Source of the DNA: Rachycentron canadum
Lineage: Eukaryota > Chordata > Actinopteri > Carangiformes > Rachycentridae
Direction of reading: 5' to 3'
Assembly (NCBI GenBank): GCA_038496675.1
Contig: CM076654.1
Location: 6,140,172 to 6,204,171, forward strand
Length of the DNA: 64,000 bases
Shown here one piece after another: positions 44,155 through 56,575 of the stretch; positions within the stretch are counted from its first letter, which is position 1, and every line of letters starts with the position of its first letter. A program made the position numbers and the translations under genes. The notes under the pieces were generated by a model. The model saw only the letters and a list, made by a program, of their open reading frames with translations, did not search any database and was not told where the DNA came from.

Positions 44155-47031
44155 GTAGGAATTCACCTGCTTTTCCCTCTTGCTGGTTTACATGCTGGTA
44201 AATCTGAATGAATTATACTTTTTACTTGACTTTTTTTGAGGATTTATCTTTGTGCCTGTTGGTATATGATGATATTTGTTTACATATTCCACTTCCTGTG
44301 TAGATTCATTATTTTGACTATAGCAGGCCCAACTGTATGCCTGTGTAGTGCGTCCAGATATTAAAGACCTGACTGAAATACAAATAAATAATCACCAGTT
44401 AATGCAAAATTCGTTCCCACGTCAATATAAATCCACAGTCGATAACGCTAAACTTGCCTCTCCTATTATTCCACTGATTTTTTTTTCTCTCTCTCTTGTG
44501 ATTCTGTTCTTTACAAAAATAGACTTTATTTACTTTGTCAGATGTTCAACACCTGTTTATGGTTCAGATGTTAACTTGTGATAGTCATATCTCAAGCAGA
44601 CGCTGCCAAAGCAACCCTCAAAGAAGGAAAACCCAGATGTTAGACTATAAGGATGTCCCCCTCAAAGGGAATAACATTTGTTTTTTCACTGTGTGCTCAT
44701 TACAGTTCACATCCTATACACAGATACTCTACTAAACCTGCCCTAATATCCTCTTAGCTGTTTACCAACCAGTTAGAGTGGCTGTTGTGGTGAATTTGGA
44801 GATTCCTGTAAGAAAGAACGTCTAAAAGAGTGAGATCTTTTTATGTGAATGTGAGATCTGCTTGACTTGTGTGTGTGTTTTGTTACTTTAAAGTGTGTTA
44901 TGGAGCCTGGAGACTGTTATGGCTTGAGAATGATCACTAGCTGCTACAAGATGTTTCTGTGTGATGCAGTAAGTTGACTGAGTTGATCTACTTGATGATT
45001 ATATTGCTCTGTCATGGCACTTAACATGGGACTTGATTTGTGTGCGTTAATTTTTGGCCAGCAAGGTTAGTATTATTGTCTATTAACTGATATTGAGACA
45101 GATATGCGTTTTACATTAACTGGTGATTGTTAGTTTTATTTTGGTGAGGTCTTCAGTATCTGGCCACACTTCACAGACATACAGGTGGACCTGCTATGGT
45201 CAAAATGGTGAATCTGTGATCTGCGAGTGCAGGAAGTGGAATAGGTAGACAAATATCACCAGATAACATGACCACCAGTTAAACTGGAACATCGGGCTCA
45301 CAGTAAAATGTTTAGAGCATTGGTGGGAACTGTGGAAAAAATTAAGCAGATACACAAGTCTCAGTTTCTCTCTGTGTTCTCACTTCCTGTGTATGATTCT
45401 TTATCCCTTTTCCTCTTCCCCCATCTCTTTGTACCACTTCAACTGTTTCTTCATACAAATTCAAGGCGAGAACACACTTCAGGTTCGTCTTGTGTAGAAG
45501 CCAGCAATCCCATTGCAATTTCTTCAGAAAATACAGTTTCTAGTTGTAGAATTGTACTCATGGTAAATGTAAAATGAACTGAATGGTTTAATTGCGGAGA
45601 CTGTGTAGTATGTCAATATTGACAATAAAGAATTAGAATTCATATCTGGTTTGCACAAGCTTTAAACTGGTTGGTTTGTTAGCAAAAACAGTTAGTGGCC
45701 ACATTCTCTGTTTAGGTGGTGGAGCAATTGTCTCAGTCTTTATAACATGCAAATCACACTGTTTTTAAGAATGTAATTTGTGATATCAATCTCCCGTTTC
45801 TGTACAATATGTAAAATGTCTTATAGATTCCAATTTTGAGAAGACACCATATTTTTCAGGATAGTTTGCCGACCTAGCTGGTTGTTGGTTGAGTCCTGAA
45901 CTAAATGGAAAAAACCACTGACTGAAGTGATGCTACAGATTAAGAGAAGACATGAAAGTTATTAAACCGATGCCAGTGACACAACACTGGGTGTGTGACT
46001 GTGGATATTTTCTTTTATTTTGGAGCCTGTATCCATCAGTACTGAACATATGGAATAAATGATGAGGGCATAAACCATCACAATCCATTCTGAAAATTCA
46101 TTTATATAGTTGTGTGAGCTGAGCTATTCCATAGAAGTCACAGAAAGTAGTCCTTACATCACTGTAATTTTGGATGAATGTGGAGTTTGTTCAGTCCAGA
46201 TCTCAAATCCAGATTTGTCTCAGTGAGCAAGAAGGACAGACAGAGAGAGGAATATATGTGCTGTGACTCTGTTATGTCACCGAGGACAAAATGGCAGATG
46301 GTAGTGAAAGCTGGGACACCACTTTACATAAAACACACACATACACACCAAAACCAACAATTTTATTTAAAAACAGATGAAAGAAGCATTCATTTTCCAG
46401 TCAGGCCTAAATTATGGTTCCAAGTGCCCTGAGGCAACAGCTCTGTCATTATGTTTATCAAATTTGTTGTAACCAAACAAATAATTCTTACAAAACAAAA
46501 TTAATATGATGACATTAAAAAAAAAAAAAAAAAAAAATTTTGTCATTAAGGTTGAACTTGGTTTTGACCTCTACTCTCATAACTTTGACTTCAACACTCA
46601 TAATGTCATAGGAGTTGAATGTTCAACACTTTTTTTTTTCACCTTTTGAGTGACTCAATAAAGAAAAACTCCCAAATTAATGTCAATTTTTAACCAAGTA
46701 TTTCATTTACGGAAATATATTTAGTACTTAAACAAATCCAGGTGAAGAAATAAACAAACAAACAACAAAAACTAACGGAACATCTGGCTCCCAGCACCTT
46801 GTTTTCTATGGCTGCCTGACGAGGCGCGACCAGACGCCACGGTAACGACAGACACCGACACCTCGTTAGGCCCTCGTTAAGCTCATTAAGGCCCCGCTCG
46901 TTATGCTTCCCGCTAATGAGGCTGCTTGGAGGTGACTGAGCCGTGGAGGGATGTGGGAATGTGGCGTGTGGCTTCCAAATGCAACGAGCTCAGACATGGC
47001 CTTCTGAGGATGGGGGTGGGGGGGCGTAAGG
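44155..47031. other. intergenic or intronic sequence, no gene seen
   Basis: Mostly AT-rich unique sequence with a poly-A run at 46516-46537. From about 46800 it becomes GC-richer, with repeated CTCGTTA/TTAAG blocks that look constrained. Confidence 0.7.
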
Positions 47032-47421
47032 NNNNNNNNNNNNNNNNNNNNNNNNNNNNNNNNNNNNNNNNNNNNNNNNNNNNNNNNNNNNNNNNNNNNN
47101 NNNNNNNNNNNNNNNNNNNNNNNNNNNNNNNNNNNNNNNNNNNNNNNNNNNNNNNNNNNNNNNNNNNNNNNNNNNNNNNNNNNNNNNNNNNNNNNNNNNN
47201 NNNNNNNNNNNNNNNNNNNNNNNNNNNNNNNNNNNNNNNNNNNNNNNNNNNNNNNNNNNNNNNNNNNNNNNNNNNNNNNNNNNNNNNNNNNNNNNNNNNN
47301 NNNNNNNNNNNNNNNNNNNNNNNNNNNNNNNNNNNNNNNNNNNNNNNNNNNNNNNNNNNNNNNNNNNNNNNNNNNNNNNNNNNNNNNNNNNNNNNNNNNN
47401 NNNNNNNNNNNNNNNNNNNNN
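47032..47421. other. assembly gap (390 N)
   Basis: All bases are N. The 10-mer GGGCGTAAGG ends at 47031 and begins again at 47422, and both flanks are G-rich. Reading frames crossing it have no meaning. Confidence 0.99.
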
Positions 47422-50159
47422 GGGCGTAAGGAAAGGGGGTAGTTGGGTGGGGGGCAGGAAGATAGAGGCGGTGGGAAGAATGATGAGAGAGGGCGTTGGG
47501 AGGTGAAAAAGCGCACGCACAGAGAATTATTTGTTTTTGAACCTCAACGGTGTTAAAACTTCTTTGCCTTCACCAAGACAATTTAAACCAAATTCCCCCT
47601 TAACCTTTAAATTCTGTGCATATATGTAATTAGGACCCTCCTCTTCTAATCATCATCATCATCATCGCTCCACCCAACTTTAACCTGAGGTCAGATGGGC
47701 CTTTGCTGAAAACACCTGGTGAGTGAGAACCAGGGGTGGACAGGTTATTGACAGTTTTCAATAAACCACGAAGGAGACACAGTTTCCTGATTGAAAATCA
47801 AAATTTCTTCTGCCTGTAAGACCTGTCAATCATTTTCACCACCTCTGCAGACAGCTATGGTTCGTCATCTTCACCTTATGGCTCATAGTCTGTGCTGGAA
47901 TATCCATTTTGTCTGACACAAGTCTGCAATGTGGTGAGTGTTGTTTTTTTTTTCTTCTGGTGGAGCTTTGCGGTCCTAATGAAGGATACTGGTTGATGCT
48001 TAATCTGAAACTCGAGGGCGTTGTGGCATGGTTAAGCGATAACATCCTTGAGGTTGCTTCAGGTGCATTTGCCTTGTAATGTTGACAATGGACAGACAAT
48101 ATCAAGTTTTCATGGTTCCATGGTTGGTTGTTGTCCAGCCTTTCTTGTCATTTCATTGCTAATATGGGTTTCTCTTGTGGACCTGTAAGGTCTGAAGATG
48201 ATCCACTTTATGTAACTGGCCAAAGGGCAAAGCACAGTGTTGGAATGTGAATGTGTTACAGCTTTTTGCGTGTAAAACACTCCTTTTTAAGCCTCTGTTA
48301 TTTTTGTGAATATTGTCAGTGTCTTTGCTGAAGTGAATTTACCTGCTGGATCCTTCAACGTGTTGCTATACTGTTATTATTAATATTTCCAACCTCTGTC
48401 ACATGATAGCCTGCAGGCATATCTTACTGGCACACCTAAATACAGCCATATATATCCATTAGTAATGTTACACCTTTTTTTTATGCTATGCTGTAAGTCA
48501 AAATAAGGGAAAGATGATAAAGGTCTGTTGCCCTGAGGTGAGGCTTTTGGCTGGTATGATGAGGTGTGTGCTGTCTTCAGTCTTTTGTCACAATACTGCC
48601 GTCCTTTTGAGGTTTACAAGGAAGCCTCACCTCTAACACTTACCTATGCTCCTGTAGACTATGGACTCCTGGAACAAAAACACTGTAGATACATTAAATA
48701 GTGGAATTAGGAGAAGAAACAAGGGGCGCCAAAACAAAATATAAACTTTTCTTTCCTTTCAAGACTGCACACGGGTGATTAATCCCAGCAGCTCATCACG
48801 TCTACATGTCCTCTTTAGGGACTCAGGGTATCTGCATTGTTTCATATTTTCCTGCAAGCTCCTTTCCCAGAGCAGCCAACAGAACTAAGACCAGCTCAAT
48901 AGCCACTGAACCTTAATGTAGTTGAAATGTCAATATTGCCACAAAAAAAAAAAAAAAAAAAAATTAATAGTTTCTGCACAAACTATTGGATGATTCGTTG
49001 GGATGCACACAGAAGCTTTGCTGAGATCGACTGAGTCACACAAAGCATCTTGTTATTACTGTCAAACAATTCTCAAATGTATCACATGTGTCTATTATTA
49101 GGCCTCAGAGTTATCAGCAAGTGCTAAATTCTATATTTTCATTCTCGGCATGTAAGTGTCAAAGTGTGTTTAGTATGCATGGACTATTGACTGTATGATG
49201 ATTGTTGCTTTTTTATGTAATATTTAATTGTGCACTTCTTGTGTTAGAGATGCAGCATCTTTTAAAGACTGCCACTGTGTATCTCACGCTCACTGACAAG
49301 GCTTCAGGCTTCTTGTAGCGTTGTTGGTCTGTACTTTCACCTCAAAGTCAGCTGATGCATCGTAGAATCAGATAAGAGGAGGTAAATATGAGAAAAGTTA
49401 AATGATTTAAATCAGGTGAGAGGTTCACCTGGAAACTTCTTTCACAAGAAAATTGAGTTCTGCAGGAGAAATTTCACAAGAGAAGGTCTGTGTGATCTGG
49501 TTGTCCTCCAGCGTTTGTGCTAAGTGTGTTTTTTTTTTTTTTCATTTGCTTTGTGCATTTTTGAAAAGCGTTTGCATACACGCCGAGTTGCCTCTGCAGC
49601 ACTTCCCTGTTTGTGCCTTGTTATGTGTATGAATGTGTGTGTTTCTTTGTCTGTTTGCTTGTGCCTCTTTGTGGCATGGGTAAACTGTTTTCATTGGTGT
49701 TTAGTGTTTGTAAGTACCTTTCTTTTTTTTTTTTTTTTTTTTTGTCTTTTGTGTGTGTGTATGTGTGTGTGAAGCTGAACAAATAAAGCTAGTTTCCCCT
49801 TTGATTGTGTTCACAGTGTCAAGCACTCAGTCTGTAATTAGCACACAGACAGCCATCTGTCCAAACAACCAACTCAAAACAACTCCTGTCCTGCTCACTT
49901 TCACTGCTATCACAGCATCCATCCATCGCTAACTCTGTTATTTGCTCACTCTTCTCTCCATCTGCTTGTATGCCTCTGTCTCTATCTGTGTACCTCTATC
50001 TCACCTCTATCTCGTCTCCTTGTCCCTCTACCTTTTCATTGTTTTCTCACTTTCTAACTCCATCTCTCTGTCCTCTCCTGTTTTTTTTTTTTTTTTTTTT
50101 TTTCCATCTTTCTCTGTTTGGATCATTAAAAAAAAAAAAAATGGATGTATATTCTGGAT

Positions 50160-50600
50160 CTGAAAAGTGAGGCCTAATGCCTTAAAACTGCATTTTATCT
50201 AATGACCATCAGGGGCAACTTCACTGGTTTCAAAAAGAAGTCATTGTATTGAAATCTATGGGAAAATTACCCTACTTCTCACTTCTCTTTATTAGCATAC
50301 TAAATGTTTTTTCTAAAGGGTTTATGGTCTCAATTGCAAGTTTCATGTTCCCCATTTAGAGGAAAATAATAAAGCAGGGTATGTGTTAGGGCATAGCTAT
50401 CCTGTGACTGACAAACCATTGGATTATAAAACTATCACAATTTAAATGAAAACATTGAGTTCAAAATGTAGTAGGTCAACGCTTTTTTACTGATTGCTTC
50501 AAAAGCACATTCATACAATAATTTGAACCATTACTGATCATTATTTGTTGAGCCTCCTGAATCACCATTTTGCACACTTATCAACAGTATCAGTAAGTGG
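50160..50600. repeat. fish interspersed repeat (probable non-autonomous DNA transposon)
   Basis: TCTAATGACCATCAGGGGCA, ACTTCACTGGTTTCAAAAAG, TTGAAATCTATGGGAAAATT, ACCCTACTTCTCACTTCTC and GGTTTATGGTCTCAATTGC match in order a repeat common in percomorph genomes. Boundaries are approximate. Confidence 0.55.
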
Positions 50601-52514
50601 GACTCTTAACTTTTCTCAACTAGAAAACCTCTTCATTCTGTGGACATTGTTTAAATGAATTCTGGGAAATGCCACAGGCACAGCGTTACCCTTTCAGGAA
50701 ATCGCCACGGTCCTGTCTTGCCTTTAACTGTGCTGACACTGCTGCACTTTTGTTGCATCGAAGTCACTGTGTTAGCCTTTAAACTGGAATTCCCAGGTTG
50801 TATTTTATCTTCTCCCTCGGTTAGTAATGGATGCAGTGAAGTAGTGCTCCCTTAGTCAGTGGACATTGAGGTGGTGGGTGGGAATGCAGCAACCTTCCTG
50901 GGGACACAGAGCAATCTATCAAATGACATGTGAAAACAATGGTTCAATATAGGATCAACCCACAGAAATGGTGAAGATCCTCTCAGCTTTACTGAGCTAT
51001 CCTGAGCTAGTAAAGCTACAACTCTACTGCTTTGGTTCACTCACTGCTTGCATGGCACCATTTCTGGCTCCATCAGTCAGGAAAAAGTAAATGTTTGCTT
51101 ACAAGCCAGCCACATGATATGGTGACACGCCAATGTGTTCGCAACTTGCTTCTGCTGCCCTCAAGTGGGAAGAATAATCAGTTGTTGCAGGTTTAAGCAC
51201 GGTAATGATTTCTTGCTACGTCCGTAGGGGAATTAAACAGGGAGCCGTGCAGCTATAACAGCTACTAACAGGACACAGCACATATAATGAGTGCCAGTAT
51301 TTGTCCACTGCCAAGAAACACAAGCCCATAGGTCACCTGCGTATGCAGCTTATTATGATCTATAGTTACCTTTTTGTTGTTGGTTGACCTCTTGCAGCCT
51401 TATTTAACAGGAGCAAAGGAGGAGACATAGCTTCTAGAGTGACAAAGTTAAGTATTAAGGTGAGGTTGGGGTGACTGATTGGTAAAGCACAGGAGACACG
51501 GGAGATTGAGACCCTACAGGTGGTTTGGCCTGGTGTCCTGTAGTCTGTTGCCAAACCTTCCACTGAAGGCTCACAGTATGTCATTGGTTCGGATCAATAA
51601 ATAAACGCATCAACAGACAGAAATGAAACCTGAATACTTTAGAGTTCAGAGATATCATTCATTGTCATGATCATATTCTTTGCTCTTGTGCCACACGCTG
51701 GCCTTGCACCCAGAGAATGTATTTTCCCTAAGTGACTCAATTTTTGTTTTGCTTTTTTATTTATGCTTCGTTGTTGAATTGTATCATTGCTTTACATTTC
51801 CCCTCTGACAGCTATTTAGGCTCTTCTGGGTTTCTCCTTATGTACCTCTGTATGTCTATTTAAAGTTTTTCTGTTGTTAATTGTTGCTCGTTCAAGCAAA
51901 GTGGCCTTATTCCCTTTTTTCCCTTTGTGGTCCCATGAAGGATTTTTAGACTGTTGTTGTGATTAAGGACAAATTGTGACTTAAAATTGAAATGGGGAAT
52001 GAGGTCGTAGTAGAATATTAGCGTATATTGCAGCATTTCATCTCAAAGTAACTCAGAGAATACCTAACTCTTTAAAGAGCATTTAGTTTTTTCGAATTAT
52101 CCTTTGAAAGAAACTTAACAGGGAATTTAACCCAAACTAGTAATTAAAGATTTAAATAATTAGAGAGGAACTGGATACAAGTAGAAAGCCATTTCCCTAC
52201 AATCTTCTTCGCCATCATGCTCTAATGACTTCAATTTAAAAAAACAGCCTTTTAAGTTTGTGCAACAAGTCCTTTGCATTTTTTAAGGGCTTCTCAATTA
52301 TCCAGTATATTATCATTCTGTGATCGCTGCAGCATTTAAGACGTCTATTGACAGTGTGTTCACGTTATTGTCGAGGAAAGTATAACTTGAACGTGTAAAA
52401 TGAGAGATGAATCACTGCAAACAGAAAGCAAAAATGTGTTCGAATAACATTGTGTTGCTGCAGCTGCTAATTGCAGCCTTTGGTTCCTGTCACACACAGG
52501 AACACAAACACACA

Positions 52515-52562
52515 CTCTGACACACACACACTCTGACACACACACACTCTGACACACACACA
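52515..52562. repeat. 16-bp minisatellite, three units
   Basis: The unit CTCTGACACACACACA starts at 52515, 52531 and 52547, arising inside a CA-rich tract. Confidence 0.9.
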
Positions 52563-53454
52563 GTCACTCGCTCACAGGGGAAATGATCCAATATGACAAT
52601 ATCCTTAATTTAGAGTGTTCAGGCCAAATTGTCTTAACTGAATATGTGTGTGTGTGTTAGTGTGTTTCTGCACTCCTGTGGGAGACAATCACAGTGAAAT
52701 GAGTGTAATTAAGTTGCCAGTCGCAGTGGGTTTCTGTCGAGAATTAATATTTACTGGCCATGGGTGTGTGTGTGTGTGCGTGTGTGTGTGTGTAAAATTG
52801 ATATTAGCACCTTCCTGATGAGTCACCTCCCACCCCCTCTCAGGTGGCAAACACTGAGGCCCCCTGGGTAATCTGCCCAGCAAATTGGATGTTTGTTTGA
52901 ATTGCTATCGCACATGTGTGTGCGCGTTTGTGTTTGTTCAGATACGTGAAAGCTATCCCGCTCAATGTGTACATCTGTGATATGTTGAAACAAGTAATGT
53001 CTCTCTCTGACTCGTTCCGTGTTTATGCCCCAGTCCCTTTTCAAATATCTGAGTCCAGTTCTTTGTAGGTTTTTAATTAGCTTTGAATATGTGTGTTTAT
53101 GAATACAAACACTCAGACCAAGAGACCAAGCTGTCATTTTTTTTAATTGTTCAGAATTATTTGTAATGTTGCTGTTTTACGGAAAAACTACCTCCCCTTC
53201 GCTTTCCTACATCATACAGAATAGTCAGACCTGTTATTTATCTAGACGATGTTTACAAAATGGACTTAATAAGAATTCCTCTAATTCAGATTTACAGTAG
53301 CCCCATGGCTGCACTATATCTTGCCAACTCGAGCTGTGGCTATAAAATTGAGTCTGAAAACAACCTATTGAGAATCAATTTATACCATTCAAATGTGCTA
53401 TATTCAATTTTCAAACATTCATACAATGACATGACTCATCGCTGCTCTAGACAC

Positions 53455-53745
53455 TTAATGCTCATTAACATTTGGTCGAATGTACGTAGGTTACGACGTC
53501 AGTTACCAAAGTTCAGTGTCAGGTTAACGTCTAATGCCAACATTGATTTGATGTGGAATACTGACAACACATGACGTTGATATTTTGTTGGTTTTGTTGT
53601 TAAGTGTATCTCATGTCAAGGTAATCTTGACATAAATATATCGACGTTGCAGTTGTGAGCGAAACCCAACATTTACTAAACATCAACAACACAATGTCAG
53701 TTAGGTTAGGTTTTGGCGTTGGCCCGATTTTCATTCCCTACAAAA
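53455..53745. repeat. repeat-like segment rich in ACGTT/GTCAG motifs
   Basis: GACGTCAGTTACCAAAGTTC, GTCAGGTTAACGTCTAATGC, CAACATTGATTTGATGTGG, GACGTTGATATTTTGTTGG and CGACGTTGCAGTTGTGA follow one another. The spacing suggests an old tandem or interspersed family of 'AACGTTGA' type seen in fish. No ends were defined. Confidence 0.4.
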
Positions 53746-56474
53746 ACATCTGTCCAAAGTTAGAGGCGTTAGAGCCTGGGGGTGGGAAAATCACCAGCAA
53801 ATACCTGCGACATCGTAGTCAGCGGTGTCTTTGGCCACACTTGTACTACTCACACAGTAAGCACAGTGTCGGCTAGTGTCAGCTTCAATTTCCGTCTTTC
53901 AAAACTACAGCAGTCACACTCAAGGTGGAAGAAGTATTTTGTACTAAAAAATGCAAATTCAATCTTTCTCCTCGCTGATAGCTCAAGGTTGATTCTTGTA
54001 TTTTAAAGAAAACCAGGCGAATTGAAGAATTATTTCAACTCTGTGGCACCTCCTTGAAGCAGCTCAAGGCTGATAATAGGAATAACTGCCAAAGTTGAAA
54101 CAAAAATGAAATATTTATTGCAGCTAGATGTACTTGTTGAATTGGATTATTGCAGAATTACGTGCAGATGAGGAAGATTAAAGGAGTGATTCTGCCGTGG
54201 AGAGTGGTGTTAGCGAGTTTCTCTCATTTTACTAGTAAACAAAATTTAGGAAGGACATACAATGGGGAAGCTCTTGATATCCTTCCTTCTGTCAGTGTCA
54301 GTATGTCTGTGAGGTCTGTGAGCAGATATATTAAGTGGTGGAAACAGACAGTGTGTGTGTGCGTGCATGTGCATCGGATGGGATGAAGAATGGTCGAGTA
54401 ATCATCAGGAGCCTCATCTACAATCTGCACTGAATCTCTTGTCCAACAGTGGCGCATTCTTGAAGTACACATCCATATCCAGACACACACTCATGCAAAT
54501 AGTCAGATGGACTGACAGACAGACACAGACCGAAATCAAACACCCACAAGGTTCACGGTGAATATCAACATTTGTTGACAACGGGGCCCTTGAGCATTTT
54601 CTAAGACTTTAAGCACAGAAATATCTGTAAAATGATATCATGAATCTGGAGGGATTGTTCATTGAAGTGTTGAAATGCTCCTCGCAGTGGTGCACTGCTC
54701 TGCCTCTCTGTGGTGCCGTCAAAATCTGACAACAAAAATGCAAGAAGAAAGCACAGTGCATTTCAGCTGCACTGGCATTCAAGTCAGAGGGGTGGCCTGG
54801 TGGTTTGAGACCTGCTTTATGAAAGGTTGGGGCTCTGGTGTCAAGTCAAGTCGTGTGATCGGTCGACTCAACAACCCCTCATTAGATACTTTTAATGCCT
54901 TAGACTTCTTTTGAGCGCTGAGTGGGAGAGAACAAACTTAACCAAACTGACACCTCCATTACTCTAAGTGTCTGAAAACAAGATTTACAACAGTAATAGA
55001 GCAAATAACTAATGGCGTCTTGGACAAAGAACTAAGCCACACCCCCGCTGTGTGTGCTGTAATCTGATGGTGTCCAGTCTGGCAGCACGTGGATGTTAGC
55101 AAATCGTGGCTAAAGGTTGTAGCTAGATTGGTTTTTTTTTTTTTTTTTTTTTTTTGTTGGCTCCCATTTTTGAGTTTGAGATGCTGGTGATATTTATTTT
55201 ATTGTGACATCTAGTAGCAGTAACAATTGTTGACAGAAACTTTAATTTAGTTGTCCTGTCACATGTGGCGTTGTAGGCATGTAAATCAACCGTGAATGCA
55301 TCTTGGGAGTTAAAACTGTTGCTATAGACGTGAGTGGGTCCAAAGCAAAATAGTCAAATTGAGAAAATTAACTAACCACAGTTTTATTCATTTAGTATAG
55401 GGACAATGTAATTTTGCGTAGTTCCACCAGAAGGTATGAAGCTGATGTGTGTAGGGCTGAAGTATGAGCTGATTTTGTTAAAATTGAGTCTAACAAATCA
55501 AACTTTATTGAAGTAATTCTGATTGAATTTTGAGGGTCAATGAATAAGTGCACAGAGAATTTTATGCACTCCAATTTTCCTTCCCAGCATTGCGATGTCT
55601 TATCTTCAATCTGTGCAGAAGTCAGTTCAGCAAGAATGATTTCAGGGTTAAAAGACTCCTTGGAAGTCACTGAACATGTCTGCGATTGCACATATAGTTT
55701 TGTGTTAAATAGCAGGTCCTCCAACTTAAGCAAACATATTGTCTCTAAACTCATTTATGACCCATAGGAGTCCAAATCTGTTGAAAGTTGTGATAAGGTC
55801 ATTGATAAAAGAAACTGATTATCAGTTTCACACAGGACATGAGCAGCAGTCGTCTGTGTGAAAATAAAAATTCAGAGGTTTGCCAACCCATCCATCCACC
55901 TCAATGTGTAACACAGCCAACTACATCACCTGACTGTCTTTTTTTTTTACCGGACGACAGTATCTTATTAAAAAGCTAATGTGAGAAATGAGAGGTCTAT
56001 AAACTGTATTTTGAGGGGCTAAAACATTTATAAGCACAAGGTAGGGCCATCAAATGTGCAATCAATATATTGTTTTACCATGGGTTATATTTAAATGTTA
56101 AATATTAAAGGTTAAATGAACCTTTTTGTGGGTTTCTCAGTGATGATAACTCCTCTCTCCTCTGGCTGACTGGTTTCCCGGTCACTCAAAGGAGACTGTA
56201 GTCATCTAATTCAAAGTTTTCTCTGCCCTGGCCTCACAGTGGTGAGATGAACTCTCTGAAGTCAGGACAGAAGAGTCACGGCCCATTTCCTGCCAGAGGC
56301 TGAAAACCCACCTTTTGTGCTGCAGCACCTGGCATGTTGTTCGTTGTTTGTTTGAGTGGGATGCACTTTCTTTTAATGACATATCTTTTGTTGGTACAAA
56401 CTTCAAATCCTCTTATTATAACTTGAAACTGGGACCAATGTGTCAAAAATGGTAAATTCTTCACAATAGGCGCA

Positions 56475-56497
56475 AGTGTGTGTGTGTGTGTGTGTGT

Positions 56498-56557
<60 letters not shown>

Positions 56558-56575
56558 TTGTGGTTGTGGTTGTGT
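56475..56575. repeat. (GT)n with TGGTTG tail
   Basis: GT repeat with one GGG interruption, ending in GTTGTGGTTGTGGTTG. Confidence 0.95.

Noticed and set aside
46866..47520. Long frames across the N gap
   Set aside because: Most codons are undetermined, so the open length is an artefact.
52500..52562. CRISPR-like short regular repeats
   Set aside because: A 16-bp minisatellite in a CA-rich tract with no spacers, in an animal genome.
54780..54850. tRNA-like A-box TGGCCTGGTGG
   Set aside because: No convincing B-box or cloverleaf at the right distance; at most a decayed SINE head.
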